This document shows, piece by piece, positions 35,678 through 44,223 of a DNA stretch of 64,000 bases. The notes below the pieces were generated by a model. It had not been told where the DNA came from, ran no database searches, and saw nothing but the letters and a program-made list of their open reading frames with translations. The stretch comes from Chromatiaceae bacterium. Lineage in GTDB: Bacteria; Pseudomonadota; Gammaproteobacteria; Chromatiales; Chromatiaceae. Each line of letters opens with the position of its first letter. Position 1 is the stretch's first letter. A program made the position numbers and the translations under genes. The stretch is taken from positions 1 to 64,000 of the forward strand of contig JACKMT010000004.1 in assembly GCA_024235255.1 (NCBI GenBank), read 5' to 3'.

Positions 35678-36337
35678 CTAAAAAGATTTCTGGGGGATAA
35701 AGAGCCCGCACCCCATCGACCGGTGTGGACCGAGTCCAGACTCCTGCAGCGTCACGGCATCCTCGAAAGAGAGATTCGCCACCAGCAGACTGTGTGTTTC
35801 CAGCGGTGCGTGATTTGTATCCAGCAGGCAGGATTTTCCGCACAGGATCTTTTTAAAGCTTAACCCCAGCGCTCTTAACTCCTTTACCGCCCACTCGATG
35901 AACTCATCCTCTGCGACATTCTCAGGTCCGGCCACATAGCGCGAATAGAGGAAATTGGTCATACCGAGTTTCCGCACCTTGGACTTTCCTACAGCGACGC
36001 TGTGACCTCCCGGTTTAAGAATTTCGCCGGTAAGCGCCTGCGCCTGTCCGACTCGTTCGCTGGGCAGACGCAGGACCAGCTTGACTCTGCGCGACAGGTA
36101 AAGCAGGTCATCGGCAGCCTGCGGCCGCTCCCAGCCGTTTCCGGAATCGGCGCCATGGATGATATGCAGCCCTTCGCTGGGGGCATCGCCAAACCATGGC
36201 AATGCGCGTCGAATCTCTTGTAACAGCACCCAAGCGTGGTCGACCGGAAGGGTGGCGCAGTCGATCTGAAACACCAGATCCACCACTTTTTCCGGCACAA
36301 TAAACTGTTGTTCGTTGACCTCTTCCTGCCAATACAT
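35678..36337 (-). CDS. Cas6/Cmx6-like protein, no CRISPR nearby
   Basis: A 219-residue protein resembling the type I-MYXAN Cas6/Cmx6 family of CRISPR RNA endoribonucleases. Matching features are VVDLVFQIDCATLPVDHAWVL at the start (with H34 at the position of a conserved His), LYLSRRVKLVLRLP, and a C-terminal glycine-rich loop GLGPHRSMGCGLFIPQKSF. No CRISPR repeats or other cas genes are visible. It is the third gene of a tight operon (two-base gap upstream) that is divergent from dsrA. A domesticated RNA-binding or RNA-cleaving role is possible; whether catalysis is retained cannot be read. Family call is from recalled motifs. Confidence 0.7.
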   Translation of the reverse strand: MYWQEEVNEQQFIVPEKVVDLVFQIDCATLPVDHAWVLLQEIRRALPWFGDAPSEGLHIIHGADSGNGWERPQAADDLLYLSRRVKLVLRLPSERVGQAQALTGEILKPGGHSVAVGKSKVRKLGMTNFLYSRYVAGPENVAEDEFIEWAVKELRALGLSFKKILCGKSCLLDTNHAPLETHSLLVANLSFEDAVTLQESGLGPHRSMGCGLFIPQKSF

Positions 36338-36339
36338 GG

Positions 36340-37053
36340 TTACTCCGGAATGTGTGCCCGCAACTGTTCCTTTTCAAACCACCAGACGCCATCGGTGAGG
36401 ATATCCAGCACCAAGCTCAGGCGTGGCAGGAATTTTTCCGGATCGTTCAGCTCCAGCCGTTCAACCCAGAAGTCGAATATCTCCTGCTCCTCCACCTGAC
36501 TGTGATTCCTGGCCACCTGCCCCAGCATCTGCCGGGTAAAAAACTGCAGGTTCTCCTTTTGTTCACCATCGGCACGCAGCTCCACCAGATATCCGGCCGT
36601 GGCGGCAGCAACTGCTGCCCCATCCGAGCGGTCCGGGGACTCATCCACCAGATGCTGCAGCATAGCAACGCTCAACTCCGGATCGATCGGAAAAGTGACG
36701 CCCAGCCAAATACCATGGGCGAGCGCTCTGACCGACTCTTCCCGGTCGCTCTGAAACATGATGTCGCAGGCCTCCACCGCCCGCAGCCAGAGTTGGGCGT
36801 CAACCGCCTCGTCCAGAGCCTGGCGCGCAATGCGCCAAGCCTGGTCGAACAAGTTGCCCTCCAGCAGTGCATAACCGCGATCGAGCGTCAGATGCAGCCG
36901 GTCATCCAGGGGTGCATCAGCCGGTAGTGCGTCTATCTGCTGTTGAAGCTCCGCAAGGTGGAGTTCTATCAGTTTTTCCGACTGAACGGCATCGCCCGCG
37001 CACTCATTGCTGCCCAGATGGAGTTCGGATTGAAGGTACTTCACTGCGCTCAT
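36340..37053 (-). CDS. helical (TPR-like) hypothetical protein in Cas6-like operon
   Basis: A 237-residue, almost wholly helical protein that I do not recognise. Segments such as LDRGYALLEGNLFDQAWRIARQALDEA have TPR-like spacing. The end (VLDILTDGVWWFEKEQLRAHIPE) is tryptophan-rich. It starts three bases after the stop of the 58-residue gene and ends two bases before the Cas6-like start, so translation is very likely coupled. It may be a partner of the Cas6-like protein; no function can be given. Confidence 0.62.
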   Translation of the reverse strand: MSAVKYLQSELHLGSNECAGDAVQSEKLIELHLAELQQQIDALPADAPLDDRLHLTLDRGYALLEGNLFDQAWRIARQALDEAVDAQLWLRAVEACDIMFQSDREESVRALAHGIWLGVTFPIDPELSVAMLQHLVDESPDRSDGAAVAAATAGYLVELRADGEQKENLQFFTRQMLGQVARNHSQVEEQEIFDFWVERLELNDPEKFLPRLSLVLDILTDGVWWFEKEQLRAHIPE

Positions 37054-37056
37054 CCC

Positions 37057-37233
37057 TCAGGTAAAAGCTGCTTCCAGGCGATCCTCCCAGTTCTCCGGTG
37101 TGTCGGAAAACTGAGGTTTCACGTCGATCCGGAAGAACATCTCGGTTTTGGAACGCTCCTTGACCTTGGCGACCAACTCCTCGAAGCTTTCCACTTCGGG
37201 ATGTTGCATCAGCACCTCGCTTAAATGGAGCAT
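37057..37233 (-). CDS. 58-residue hypothetical protein, first gene of Cas6-like operon
   Basis: A very short protein beginning MLHLSEVLMQHPEV at ATG 37233, with a clear GAGGAG ribosome site seven bases upstream. The residues are mostly helical and charged (ESFEELVAKVKERSK), followed by a strand-like MFFRIDVKP and a C-terminal helix. The next gene starts three bases after its stop. Its position next to the dsr control region makes its promoter likely to lie in the shared divergent region. Confidence 0.6.
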   Translation of the reverse strand: MLHLSEVLMQHPEVESFEELVAKVKERSKTEMFFRIDVKPQFSDTPENWEDRLEAAFT

Positions 37234-37708
37234 GCTATCTCTCCTCAATAACCACTATTTCAATCAGCTGAAAATCGCCAGCCAGAGACATAGAGCAAGT
37301 GCGATCTCATCCTAATCATAATCCCATGACCAGAGAAAGGTAAAATACCCTAGTAAACTACTAAGATTTTAATATTGAACATCAAATCACGCATAAATGG
37401 CAAGGTGGGATACTGCCGATCCATGTTGCGACGCATCAATTCTCGACAAATTTTTATTCGTAGAAATCGCAAAAGAATGTCTGTAACTAGTTGTTTTCAT
37501 TTTTAATATAAAATTAAAGCAAAATAAAATTCATATATTAACATTCTTTGAAATATCTCTTTGTGGATAGACCTGATTTGGTGAATCCCCCCCCATTAGC
37601 GGGATATTTTGATGCATAAGGAAATCCTAAAATGCTGCGTATGTTTTGGAGTCGGGTGGGTTATTCTGCCCGTCGAATAAGTGAAGGTTTGCGAATCCAG
37701 GGTACTTC
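37234..37708. promoter_or_regulatory. divergent control region between the Cas6-like operon and dsr
   Basis: About 475 bases, clearly more AT-rich than the flanking genes (especially 37330-37560), without repeats of CRISPR type. It must hold promoters for the minus-strand Cas6-like operon and for dsr. An imperfect dyad lies around 37650-37675 (GGGTGGG ... CTGCCCG). No sigma-70 pair is convincing, so no promoter is placed. Confidence 0.5.
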
Positions 37709-37807
37709 TTGAACGCCATCATCGTCACTTCCAACTGCAACCCGAAGCGCGATGCATTGGCCGGTCTGAACGCCCACGATTATAAGACCCAATGGGAGAT
37801 TGAATGA
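37709..37807 (+). CDS. candidate 32-residue leader peptide coupled to dsrA
   Basis: An open frame from TTG 37709 to TGA 37805-37807, preceded by AGGG at six-base spacing. The product begins MNAIIVTSNCNPKRDAL and ends YKTQWEIE. Its stop overlaps the dsrA start (ATGATG), the arrangement of translationally coupled genes. Its composition looks protein-like, while the other two frames are broken or unlike protein. It may be a leader peptide, or a remnant of an upstream gene. Small and without a known homologue to me, so uncertain. Confidence 0.4.
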   Translation: MNAIIVTSNCNPKRDALAGLNAHDYKTQWEIE

Positions 37808-39051
37808 TGGCGAAACCGATGCACCCCACCCCGATGCTTGACCAGCTGGAGAGCGGCCCCTGGCCGAGCTTTGTCACCGGTCTCAAGCGTCTGGCCAAAG
37901 AGAACGACATGATGGTCGACCTGCTGGGTCAGCTGGAGACCTCCTACGAAACCCGCAAGGGGTACTGGAAGGGCGGCACCGTAGGCGTTATCGGCTACGG
38001 CGGCGGCATCATCCCCCGCTTCACCGAGCTGAAAGGCGACAATGGCAAACCGCTCTATCCGGCGGCCGCCGAGTTTCATACGCTGCGCGTAATGCCGCCG
38101 CCCGGCATGCACTACGACACCGACACGCTGCGCAAGTTCTGCGACATCTGGGAGAAGTACGGTTCCGGCCTGATCGCCTTCCACGGCCAGTCCGGCGACA
38201 TCATGTTCCAGGGCTGCAGCACCAAGAACGTGCAGCCGGCATTCGATGAGATCAACGAGATGGGCTTCGACCTGGGCGGTGCCGGTCCGGCGGTGCGCAC
38301 CGGCATGTCCTGCGTGGGTGCGGCGCGCTGCGAGCACTCCTGCGTCGACGAGGGGCGCACCATGCGCACGCTGGTCAACAATGCGTTGGACGACATGCAC
38401 CGTCCGGCGCTGCCGTACAAGTTCAAGTACAAGGTCTCCGGTTGTCCCAACGACTGCATGAACTCGGTGCAGCGCGCCGACCTGGCGACCATCGGCACCT
38501 GGCGCGACGACATGAAGGTGGACCAGGCAGAGGTGGTGAAGTTTGTGGCCGAGAAGGGGCGCAAGTACGTGATCGACAATGTGATCACGCGCTGCCCGAC
38601 GCAGGCGCTGTCGCTGAATGACGACGACACGCTGGCGGTGGACAACAGCAACTGCGTGCGCTGCATGCACTGCATCAATGTGATGACCAAGGCGCTCTCG
38701 CCGGGAGACGACAAGGGGGTGACGCTGCTGTGCGGCGGCAAGCGGACGCTGAAGATCGGCGACCTGATGGGCACGGTGATCGTGCCGTTCCATAAGCTGG
38801 AGACGGACGAGGATTTCGAATGGCTGGAGGAGCTGGCCACCGAGATTCTCGATTTCTTCGCCGAGAACGCACTGGAGCACGAGCGCACCGGCGAGATGAT
38901 CGAGCGCATCGGCCTAACCAACTTCCTGGAGGGCATCGGCCTGGAGATCGATCCCAACATGATCAGCCGGCCGCGCATGAATCCCTACTTCCGTTCCGAC
39001 GACTGGGACAGCGAAGCTGCTAAATGGGAAGAGCTGAAAGCCGCTCAGTAA
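37804..39051 (+). CDS. dsrA: reverse-type dissimilatory sulfite reductase, alpha subunit
   Basis: A 415-residue cytoplasmic subunit of rDsrAB, which oxidises sulfur delivered as DsrC persulfide to sulfite. The siroheme-[4Fe-4S] ligand pattern is C170-x5-C176 and C214-x3-C218 (SGCPNDC). A ferredoxin insert follows with C264 and C284-x2-C287-x2-C290 (CVRCMHC). The N-terminal HPTPMLDQLESGPWPSFVTGLKRL is typical of sulfur-oxidiser DsrA. GGGAG lies before the double start ATGATG; 37804 or 37807 may be used. It is the first enzyme gene of the dsr cluster. The gene has noticeably higher GC at third positions than many neighbours, as expected for strong expression. Confidence 0.96.
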   Translation: MMAKPMHPTPMLDQLESGPWPSFVTGLKRLAKENDMMVDLLGQLETSYETRKGYWKGGTVGVIGYGGGIIPRFTELKGDNGKPLYPAAAEFHTLRVMPPPGMHYDTDTLRKFCDIWEKYGSGLIAFHGQSGDIMFQGCSTKNVQPAFDEINEMGFDLGGAGPAVRTGMSCVGAARCEHSCVDEGRTMRTLVNNALDDMHRPALPYKFKYKVSGCPNDCMNSVQRADLATIGTWRDDMKVDQAEVVKFVAEKGRKYVIDNVITRCPTQALSLNDDDTLAVDNSNCVRCMHCINVMTKALSPGDDKGVTLLCGGKRTLKIGDLMGTVIVPFHKLETDEDFEWLEELATEILDFFAENALEHERTGEMIERIGLTNFLEGIGLEIDPNMISRPRMNPYFRSDDWDSEAAKWEELKAAQ

Positions 39052-39126
39052 TATTCAGGGAAGCGGCCTGGTACACCGGGCCGCATCTCAATAACAAGAG
39101 ACAGATTCTAGTTTTTGGAGGTAACA

Positions 39127-40200
39127 ATGGCTGAAGCACCCCGTATGCCGATCGAGAGCGGCGTCCCGGAGATGGATAAATACCTGCACCCGGTATTGAA
39201 GAAGAACTACGGCGCCTGGAGCTGGCACGAGCGTCCTCGCCCAGGCGTACTGCATCATGTTGCCAAAAGCGGCGACAGCATCTGGACGGTGCGGGCCGGT
39301 ACCCAGCGCCAGATGGACGTTTACACCATCCGCAAGCTGGCGGCTATTGCCGACGAATTTGCCGAAGGCTTTGTGCGTTTCACCATCCGCTCCAATATTG
39401 AATTCATGGTCTCGGAAGAGTCCAAGGTTCAACCCCTGATCGATAAGTTGACAGCAGAGGGTTTCCCGATCGGCGGCACCGGTCCTTCAGTGTCGATGAT
39501 CTCGCACACCCAGGGTTGGCTGCACTGCGACATTCCCGGTACCGACGCTTCCGGTGCGGTAAAAGCGCTGATGGATGATCTGCACCATGAGTTCACTCAC
39601 GAGGAGATGCCCAACCGGGTGCGCCTCACTACCTCTTGTTGCCAGATCAACTGCGGCGGCCAGGGCGATATCGCGATCAATATTCAACATACCAAGCCGC
39701 CGAAAATCGATCACAATCAGGTAGCCAATGTATGCGAACGGCCGTCCGTTGTCGCCCGTTGCCCGGTTGCAGCGATCCGGCCTGCCATGGTCAACGGCAA
39801 ACCATCCTTGGAAGTGGATGAGAAGAAGTGCATCTGCTGCGGTGCCTGCTTCCCGCCCTGCCCGCCGATGCAGATCAACGATCCGGAACACTCCAAGTTC
39901 GCAATCTGGGTTGGTGGCAAGAACTCGAACGCCCGCTCCAAGCCGACCTTCCATAAACTGGTGGCCTCCGGTGTTCCCAACAATCCACCGCGGTGGCCGG
40001 AAGTGTCTGAAATCGTGCTGAAGATCCTCCGCACCTATAAAGAAGATGCCAAGGATTGGGAACGCGTCGGAGAGTGGGCCGAGCGTATCGGCTGGCCGCG
40101 TTTTTTCGAAAAAACCGGTCTGCCGTTCACCAAATACCACATCGATAACTGGCGGGGCGGGCGCAACAATCTTAATGCTTCCGCGCATATCCGTTTCTGA
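39127..40200 (+). CDS. dsrB: reverse-type dissimilatory sulfite reductase, beta subunit
   Basis: A 357-residue partner of DsrA in the alpha2-beta2 reductase. Cluster and siroheme ligands include the CCxxxC group (C171, C172, C176) plus C212, and the ferredoxin domain C235-x2-C238-x2-C241-x3-C245 (CICCGACFPPC). The start ATG 39127 follows GGAGGTAACA; the upstream in-frame TTG 39115 overlaps the ribosome site and is rejected. The 75-base gap after dsrA is short, so one transcript is expected. Catalysis is assigned to the DsrB siroheme in the known enzymes. Confidence 0.96.
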   Translation: MAEAPRMPIESGVPEMDKYLHPVLKKNYGAWSWHERPRPGVLHHVAKSGDSIWTVRAGTQRQMDVYTIRKLAAIADEFAEGFVRFTIRSNIEFMVSEESKVQPLIDKLTAEGFPIGGTGPSVSMISHTQGWLHCDIPGTDASGAVKALMDDLHHEFTHEEMPNRVRLTTSCCQINCGGQGDIAINIQHTKPPKIDHNQVANVCERPSVVARCPVAAIRPAMVNGKPSLEVDEKKCICCGACFPPCPPMQINDPEHSKFAIWVGGKNSNARSKPTFHKLVASGVPNNPPRWPEVSEIVLKILRTYKEDAKDWERVGEWAERIGWPRFFEKTGLPFTKYHIDNWRGGRNNLNASAHIRF

Positions 40201-40219
40201 TTCAGATCAAGGCATAGCG

Positions 40220-40612
40220 ATGAAGTTTGCGATTCAAATTAATGAAGGGCCTTATCAGCATCAGGCGACTGATTCGGCTTATCTGTTCACCAAGACAGCG
40301 CTGGAGAAGGGCCACGAGATATTTCGTGTCTTCTTCTATCACGACGGTGTCGGCAACGGTACCCGGCTGACCACGCCTCCTCAGGATGATCGGCATATTG
40401 TCAATCGCTGGGCCGATCTCGCAGAAAAGTACGACCTGGACTTGGTAGTCTGCGTAGCTGCCGCCCAGCGCCGGGGTATGGTGGATGCAGGAGAGGCCGA
40501 GCGAAATGGCAAGGACGCGACCAATATCCATCCGAAGTTTCGGATATCCGGGCTGGGTCAGCTGATCGAGGCTGCGGTTCAGTCAGAACGACTTGTCGTC
40601 TTTGGCGATTGA
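40220..40612 (+). CDS. dsrE: sulfurtransferase DsrE
   Basis: A 130-residue subunit of the cytoplasmic DsrE2F2H2 sulfur-transfer complex, which passes persulfide sulfur to DsrC. The active cysteine is Cys78 in LVVCVAAAQRRGM, the position described for Allochromatium vinosum DsrE. ATG 40220 yields the family N-terminus MKFAIQINEGPYQHQ. Presence of the DsrEFH set with DsrC distinguishes oxidising from reducing Dsr systems. It lies 19 bases after dsrB. Confidence 0.95.
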   Translation: MKFAIQINEGPYQHQATDSAYLFTKTALEKGHEIFRVFFYHDGVGNGTRLTTPPQDDRHIVNRWADLAEKYDLDLVVCVAAAQRRGMVDAGEAERNGKDATNIHPKFRISGLGQLIEAAVQSERLVVFGD

Positions 40613-40627
40613 GCACAGGAGTTAACA

Positions 40628-41038
40628 ATGGCAGAAGAGATCAAAAATTTCCTGTACCTCAACCGGCGCGCGCCTTATGGCACCATCTATGCGTGGGAGT
40701 CGCTGGAAGTGGTTCTCATCGGTGCGGCGTTCGACCAGAAGGTCAGTCTCGCTTTTCTAGATGACGGCGTCTTCCAGATTGTCAAAGGGCAGGATACCAC
40801 CGGCGTGGATATGAAGAATTTCTCTCCGACCTACGCAGCGCTGGGCGACTACGATGTCAACCAACTTTACGTTGAGCGGGAATCCCTGGAAGAACGGGGT
40901 CTGACCGTTGACGATTTAATGCACCTTACCTGGGAAGACGAGGACGAAGACTGGGCGGAGAAGGACTCCATCCGCGTTGTCAGTCGTGCCGAGTTGGCCA
41001 AGATTATAGAGCAGCAAGACGTCGTCTTCAGCTTCTAA
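40628..41038 (+). CDS. dsrF: sulfur relay protein DsrF
   Basis: A 136-residue DsrE-like-fold subunit of the DsrEFH hexamer. The family start is visible (NFLYLNRRAPYGTIYAWESLEVVLIGAAFDQKVSLAFLDDGVFQ). This copy has no cysteine, so it cannot itself carry persulfide; its role would be structural within the complex. ATG 40628 has AGGAG upstream. Gaps to dsrE and dsrH are 15 and 16 bases. Confidence 0.94.
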   Translation: MAEEIKNFLYLNRRAPYGTIYAWESLEVVLIGAAFDQKVSLAFLDDGVFQIVKGQDTTGVDMKNFSPTYAALGDYDVNQLYVERESLEERGLTVDDLMHLTWEDEDEDWAEKDSIRVVSRAELAKIIEQQDVVFSF

Positions 41039-41054
41039 CGGAGAGAGTGCCGTC

Positions 41055-41360
41055 ATGAGTGAATTGCATACTGTTAATAAATCGCCCTTCGAGAAGAGTT
41101 CCTTCGACTCCTGTGTGGAACACGTTCTGGAGGGTAGCGCCGTTCTACTGTACGAAGATGGCGTCTATGCCGCAATTAGGGGTACTGCGGCGGAAGGGAA
41201 GGTGAAGTCGGCCCAGGGTGTGAAATTTTACGCATTGGGCCCCGATCTGAAAGCCCGTGGTCTGTCAGGTGAACGGGTGACTGATGGGGTCGAGATTGTC
41301 GATTACGCAGGTTTTGTCGACCTCGCCGCCGAGTACGACAAGGTAGTTGCGTGGGTCTGA
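41055..41360 (+). CDS. dsrH: sulfur relay protein DsrH
   Basis: A 101-residue smallest subunit of DsrEFH (TusB-like). Cys20 (SSFDSCVEHV) matches the conserved cysteine of A. vinosum DsrH. The remainder (GSAVLLYEDGVYAA ... FYALGPDLKARGL) is the family alpha/beta fold. A GGAGAGAG site precedes the ATG. Followed 46 bases later by dsrC. Confidence 0.94.
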   Translation: MSELHTVNKSPFEKSSFDSCVEHVLEGSAVLLYEDGVYAAIRGTAAEGKVKSAQGVKFYALGPDLKARGLSGERVTDGVEIVDYAGFVDLAAEYDKVVAWV

Positions 41361-41406
41361 AGCCTGAGTGCTGTTTTGTCAATAACTTTGTTTTTGGAGA
41401 AATAAC

Positions 41407-41739
41407 ATGGCTATCGAAATTGAAGGTAAATCACTTGAAACCGACGAGGAGGGTTACCTGGTCAATCTGAAGGATTGGGTTCCTGCGGTCGCGGATGCGA
41501 TGGCAAAAGAAGACGACCTCGAACTTACCGAAGAGCACTGGGAAATCATCAACTTTCTGCGCGAATATTACGAGGAGTATCAGATTGCACCTGCAGTACG
41601 CGTGTTGACCAAAGCTGTTGGTAAAAGAATGGGCAAGGACAAAGGCAACAGCAAGTATCTGTATGCGCTGTTTCCCTATGGCCCCGGTAAGCAGGCGTGC
41701 CGCTTCGCCGGCCTGCCGAAACCGACCGGTTGTATCTAG
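41407..41739 (+). CDS. dsrC: sulfur carrier protein DsrC
   Basis: A 110-residue cytoplasmic carrier that takes sulfur from DsrEFH, presents it to DsrAB, and is reoxidised/reduced with the DsrMKJOP complex. Both functional cysteines are present on the C-terminal arm: Cys98 (KQACRFAG) and the penultimate Cys109 (TGCI), spaced as in functional DsrC. TTGGAG precedes ATG 41407. This is the genuine carrier; the paralogue at 35197-35520 lacks both cysteines. Confidence 0.96.
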   Translation: MAIEIEGKSLETDEEGYLVNLKDWVPAVADAMAKEDDLELTEEHWEIINFLREYYEEYQIAPAVRVLTKAVGKRMGKDKGNSKYLYALFPYGPGKQACRFAGLPKPTGCI

Positions 41740-41816
41740 GCCGATTCGATTGACCGGAGTGGGCGCTGCGCGCGTCCGCTTCCGGTTGCTGTAAACAGAG
41801 AGAGGATGGCAGGAAC

Positions 41817-42545
41817 ATGTCGTTATTTTTTGCACTGCTGTTTATCGTGGCGACGCTCGTACTGGTGATCGGCCTGACGAGAAAAATTATTCAATATGCC
41901 AGGACTCCTGCCCCACTAAAGATTCCCACTACACCAGCCCCGGTTACGCAGGCGGGTGTGGTTTTACGCATGTTCCGAGAAGTGGTTTTCTTCGAGAGTC
42001 TGTTCAAAAGCACCAAATGGACCTGGTTGTTCGGCTGGATGTTCCACCTTGGGTTACTGCTGGTCCTGTTGCGCCATCTGCGTTACTTCACCGACCCGGT
42101 CTGGTTGCCTATTCAGCTGATTCAACCCTTTGGCGTCTACGCGGGTTACGCAATGGTGATCGGTCTGGTTGGTCTGCTGGTGCGGCGGATTTTCGTCGAC
42201 CGAGTACGTTATATTTCGGCGCCTTCGGATTTTCTCTGGTTGGCGATACTTATCTTCATCGGTTTCAGCGGCCTGATGATGAAGTTCGTTGCCCACACCG
42301 ACGTGGTAATGGTGAAGGAGTTTTTTACCGGACTCATGGGCTTCAGTTTCGGAACGTTGCCGGTGGATGTTCCGCTGATCGTACATCTGCTTTTGGTCGC
42401 GGTGCTGATGTTGCTGTTTCCGTTCAGCAAGCTGCTGCATGTACCGGGCCTCTTTTTCAGCCCCGGCCGTAACCAGGTGGACAATCCCCGTGAAAAGCGT
42501 CACCTCGCCCCTTGGGCGAAGGCGATGGAAGAGCAGAAGAATTAA
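41817..42545 (+). CDS. dsrM: DsrM, b-type cytochrome membrane subunit
   Basis: A 242-residue integral membrane protein of the DsrMKJOP complex, similar to NarI-type respiratory cytochrome b. About five hydrophobic helices are visible (for example LFFALLFIVATLVLVIGLT, WMFHLGLLLVLLRHLR, VPLIVHLLLVAVLMLLFPFSKL). Histidines in the helices (MFHLG, LRHL, IVHLL, KLLHV) are suitable heme b ligands. It exchanges electrons between DsrK in the cytoplasm and the quinone pool. AGGA before ATG 41817. Confidence 0.94.
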   Translation: MSLFFALLFIVATLVLVIGLTRKIIQYARTPAPLKIPTTPAPVTQAGVVLRMFREVVFFESLFKSTKWTWLFGWMFHLGLLLVLLRHLRYFTDPVWLPIQLIQPFGVYAGYAMVIGLVGLLVRRIFVDRVRYISAPSDFLWLAILIFIGFSGLMMKFVAHTDVVMVKEFFTGLMGFSFGTLPVDVPLIVHLLLVAVLMLLFPFSKLLHVPGLFFSPGRNQVDNPREKRHLAPWAKAMEEQKN

Positions 42546-42572
42546 GCGGCACTGAACCGACGAGGGTATTAC

Positions 42573-44114
42573 ATGGCCAAGGCGGATTTTGAAACCCCGG
42601 AACTCCAGGAATACGTGGAGGTGCCGGAGCTTGTCGCAGGCACGATGGCGCATCTCAGTCCATTCGTGGCTAAGCCGGATCACAACACCGATCTCAACTT
42701 CCCAGGGGAACTGGTGGATGACTGGCACGATAAGGCGATAGCAAAACTGGATGATCTGCGCAGCAGGTTTCGCTCGCTGCAGGTCTATCTTGATTCCTGC
42801 GTAAAATGTGGTTCCTGTACTGATAAGTGCCACTATTTTCTCGGTACCAAAGACCCCAAGAACATGCCTGTCGGCCGACAGGACCTGTTGCGCAAGGTCT
42901 ACCGGCGCTACTTCACCTTTGCCGGCAAGTACTTCCCGAAGCTGGTGGGGGCGGAAGATTTAACCAGGGATACGCTGGATGAGTGGTACAGCTACTATCA
43001 CCAGTGCTCCCAGTGCCGCCGCTGTTCGGTGTTCTGTCCTTACGGCATAGATACCGCGGAGATCTCCATGGCCGCGCGCGAGATACTCGACAGCATCGGC
43101 TATGGCCAGAAGTACTGCAATGAGATCATCGCCAAGGTAAACAAGGTCGGCAACAATCTGGGTCTGCCCGGCGCGGCCCTGGCGGATACCCTCGAAGGAT
43201 TGGAAGAGGATGTTGAGGATGAGACCGGTGTTGCGGTCAAGTATCCGCTGGATGTCAAAGGCGCCGATATTCTGCTGGTAACGCCCTCCGCGGATTTTTT
43301 TGCCGAGCCCCACGTTGACGGGTTGATCGGCTACGGCAAGGTATTCCACGAAGCCGGCGTCAGTTGGACAATCAGCTCGTACGCTTCGGAAGCGGCCAAC
43401 TTTGGCATGTTTATCGGCAGCTACGAAAACATGCGCCGCGTCTCCCTGCGTATCAGAAAGGCAGCGTTGGATCTCGGCGTTAAAAGAATCGTATTCGGCG
43501 AGTGTGGGCACGCGTGGCGCGTTGCCTATGCTTTTCTTAACACTCTTGCGGGCCCATTCGATTTTCTCGATCCCAACTATCCGGTGCCCCAACATATCCT
43601 TGAGTTTACCTGGGACCAGATCCAGAAAGGTAATCTCAAACTGGACAAATCCGCCAACGACGACAAGGTGCTCACCTTTCATGACTCGTGCAATGTCGCC
43701 CGTGCAACCCGGATGGGCAACAAACCGGGCGGACAACTCGAAATACCGCGCAATGTCATCAAAGCGGTGTGCAACAACTTCGTGGATATGCATCACGAAA
43801 CCATTGGTGAGCGGACCTTCTGCTGCGGCGGTGGCGGCGGACTTTTGACCGACGACCTGATGGAGATCAGGGTCAAGGGGGCGCTGCCGCGAATGACCGC
43901 TTTGAAAAACGTCATGGAGGAGGAGGGAGTGACTCATATGGCAGCGATATGTGCCATATGCAAGAGCCAGTTTACCAAGGTGCTTCCCTACTACGGCATG
44001 GACATGGACCAAATCGTCAGCATACATCAGCTGGTGAGTGAAGCCATTATTCTGACCGGTCAAAACAGCGGTGATGAAGAGGACGAAGAAGAGGAAGACG
44101 AGGTGGAGGCGTAG
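42573..44114 (+). CDS. dsrK: DsrK, HdrD-like iron-sulfur subunit
   Basis: A 513-residue cytoplasmic Fe-S protein of DsrMKJOP, related to heterodisulfide reductase HdrD. It has two [4Fe-4S] motifs (CVKCGSCTDKC and CSQCRRCSVFCPYG) and CCG-type cysteine domains (FGECGHAWR; FCCGGGGGLL), which hold the catalytic noncubane-type cluster expected to act on the DsrC trisulfide/disulfide. The last ~15 residues are acidic (EDEEEEDEVEA). It starts 27 bases after dsrM. Confidence 0.95.
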   Translation: MAKADFETPELQEYVEVPELVAGTMAHLSPFVAKPDHNTDLNFPGELVDDWHDKAIAKLDDLRSRFRSLQVYLDSCVKCGSCTDKCHYFLGTKDPKNMPVGRQDLLRKVYRRYFTFAGKYFPKLVGAEDLTRDTLDEWYSYYHQCSQCRRCSVFCPYGIDTAEISMAAREILDSIGYGQKYCNEIIAKVNKVGNNLGLPGAALADTLEGLEEDVEDETGVAVKYPLDVKGADILLVTPSADFFAEPHVDGLIGYGKVFHEAGVSWTISSYASEAANFGMFIGSYENMRRVSLRIRKAALDLGVKRIVFGECGHAWRVAYAFLNTLAGPFDFLDPNYPVPQHILEFTWDQIQKGNLKLDKSANDDKVLTFHDSCNVARATRMGNKPGGQLEIPRNVIKAVCNNFVDMHHETIGERTFCCGGGGGLLTDDLMEIRVKGALPRMTALKNVMEEEGVTHMAAICAICKSQFTKVLPYYGMDMDQIVSIHQLVSEAIILTGQNSGDEEDEEEEDEVEA

Positions 44115-44223
44115 CGCGCCGGCTTTGGTTCGAAATATATCAAGTTGCGGGCAGCTCACAGCTGAGCCGCAGCGTATAACGACAAGATCTTAAAATATTT
44201 AGGAATTAGGGAGACTGAATAGT

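Noticed and set aside
35678..37803. CRISPR array near the Cas6-like gene
   Set aside because: Read the whole gap and flanks for regularly spaced 25-40 base repeats; none present, only AT-rich unique sequence.
37780..38880. 366-codon minus-strand open frame opposite dsrA
   Set aside because: Antisense shadow of a strongly biased, GC-rich gene; His/Ala/Val-rich, no ribosome site, and dsrA is certain.
42960..44159. 399-codon minus-strand open frame opposite dsrK
   Set aside because: Antisense to a well-supported Fe-S protein with clear motifs; composition unlike a real protein.
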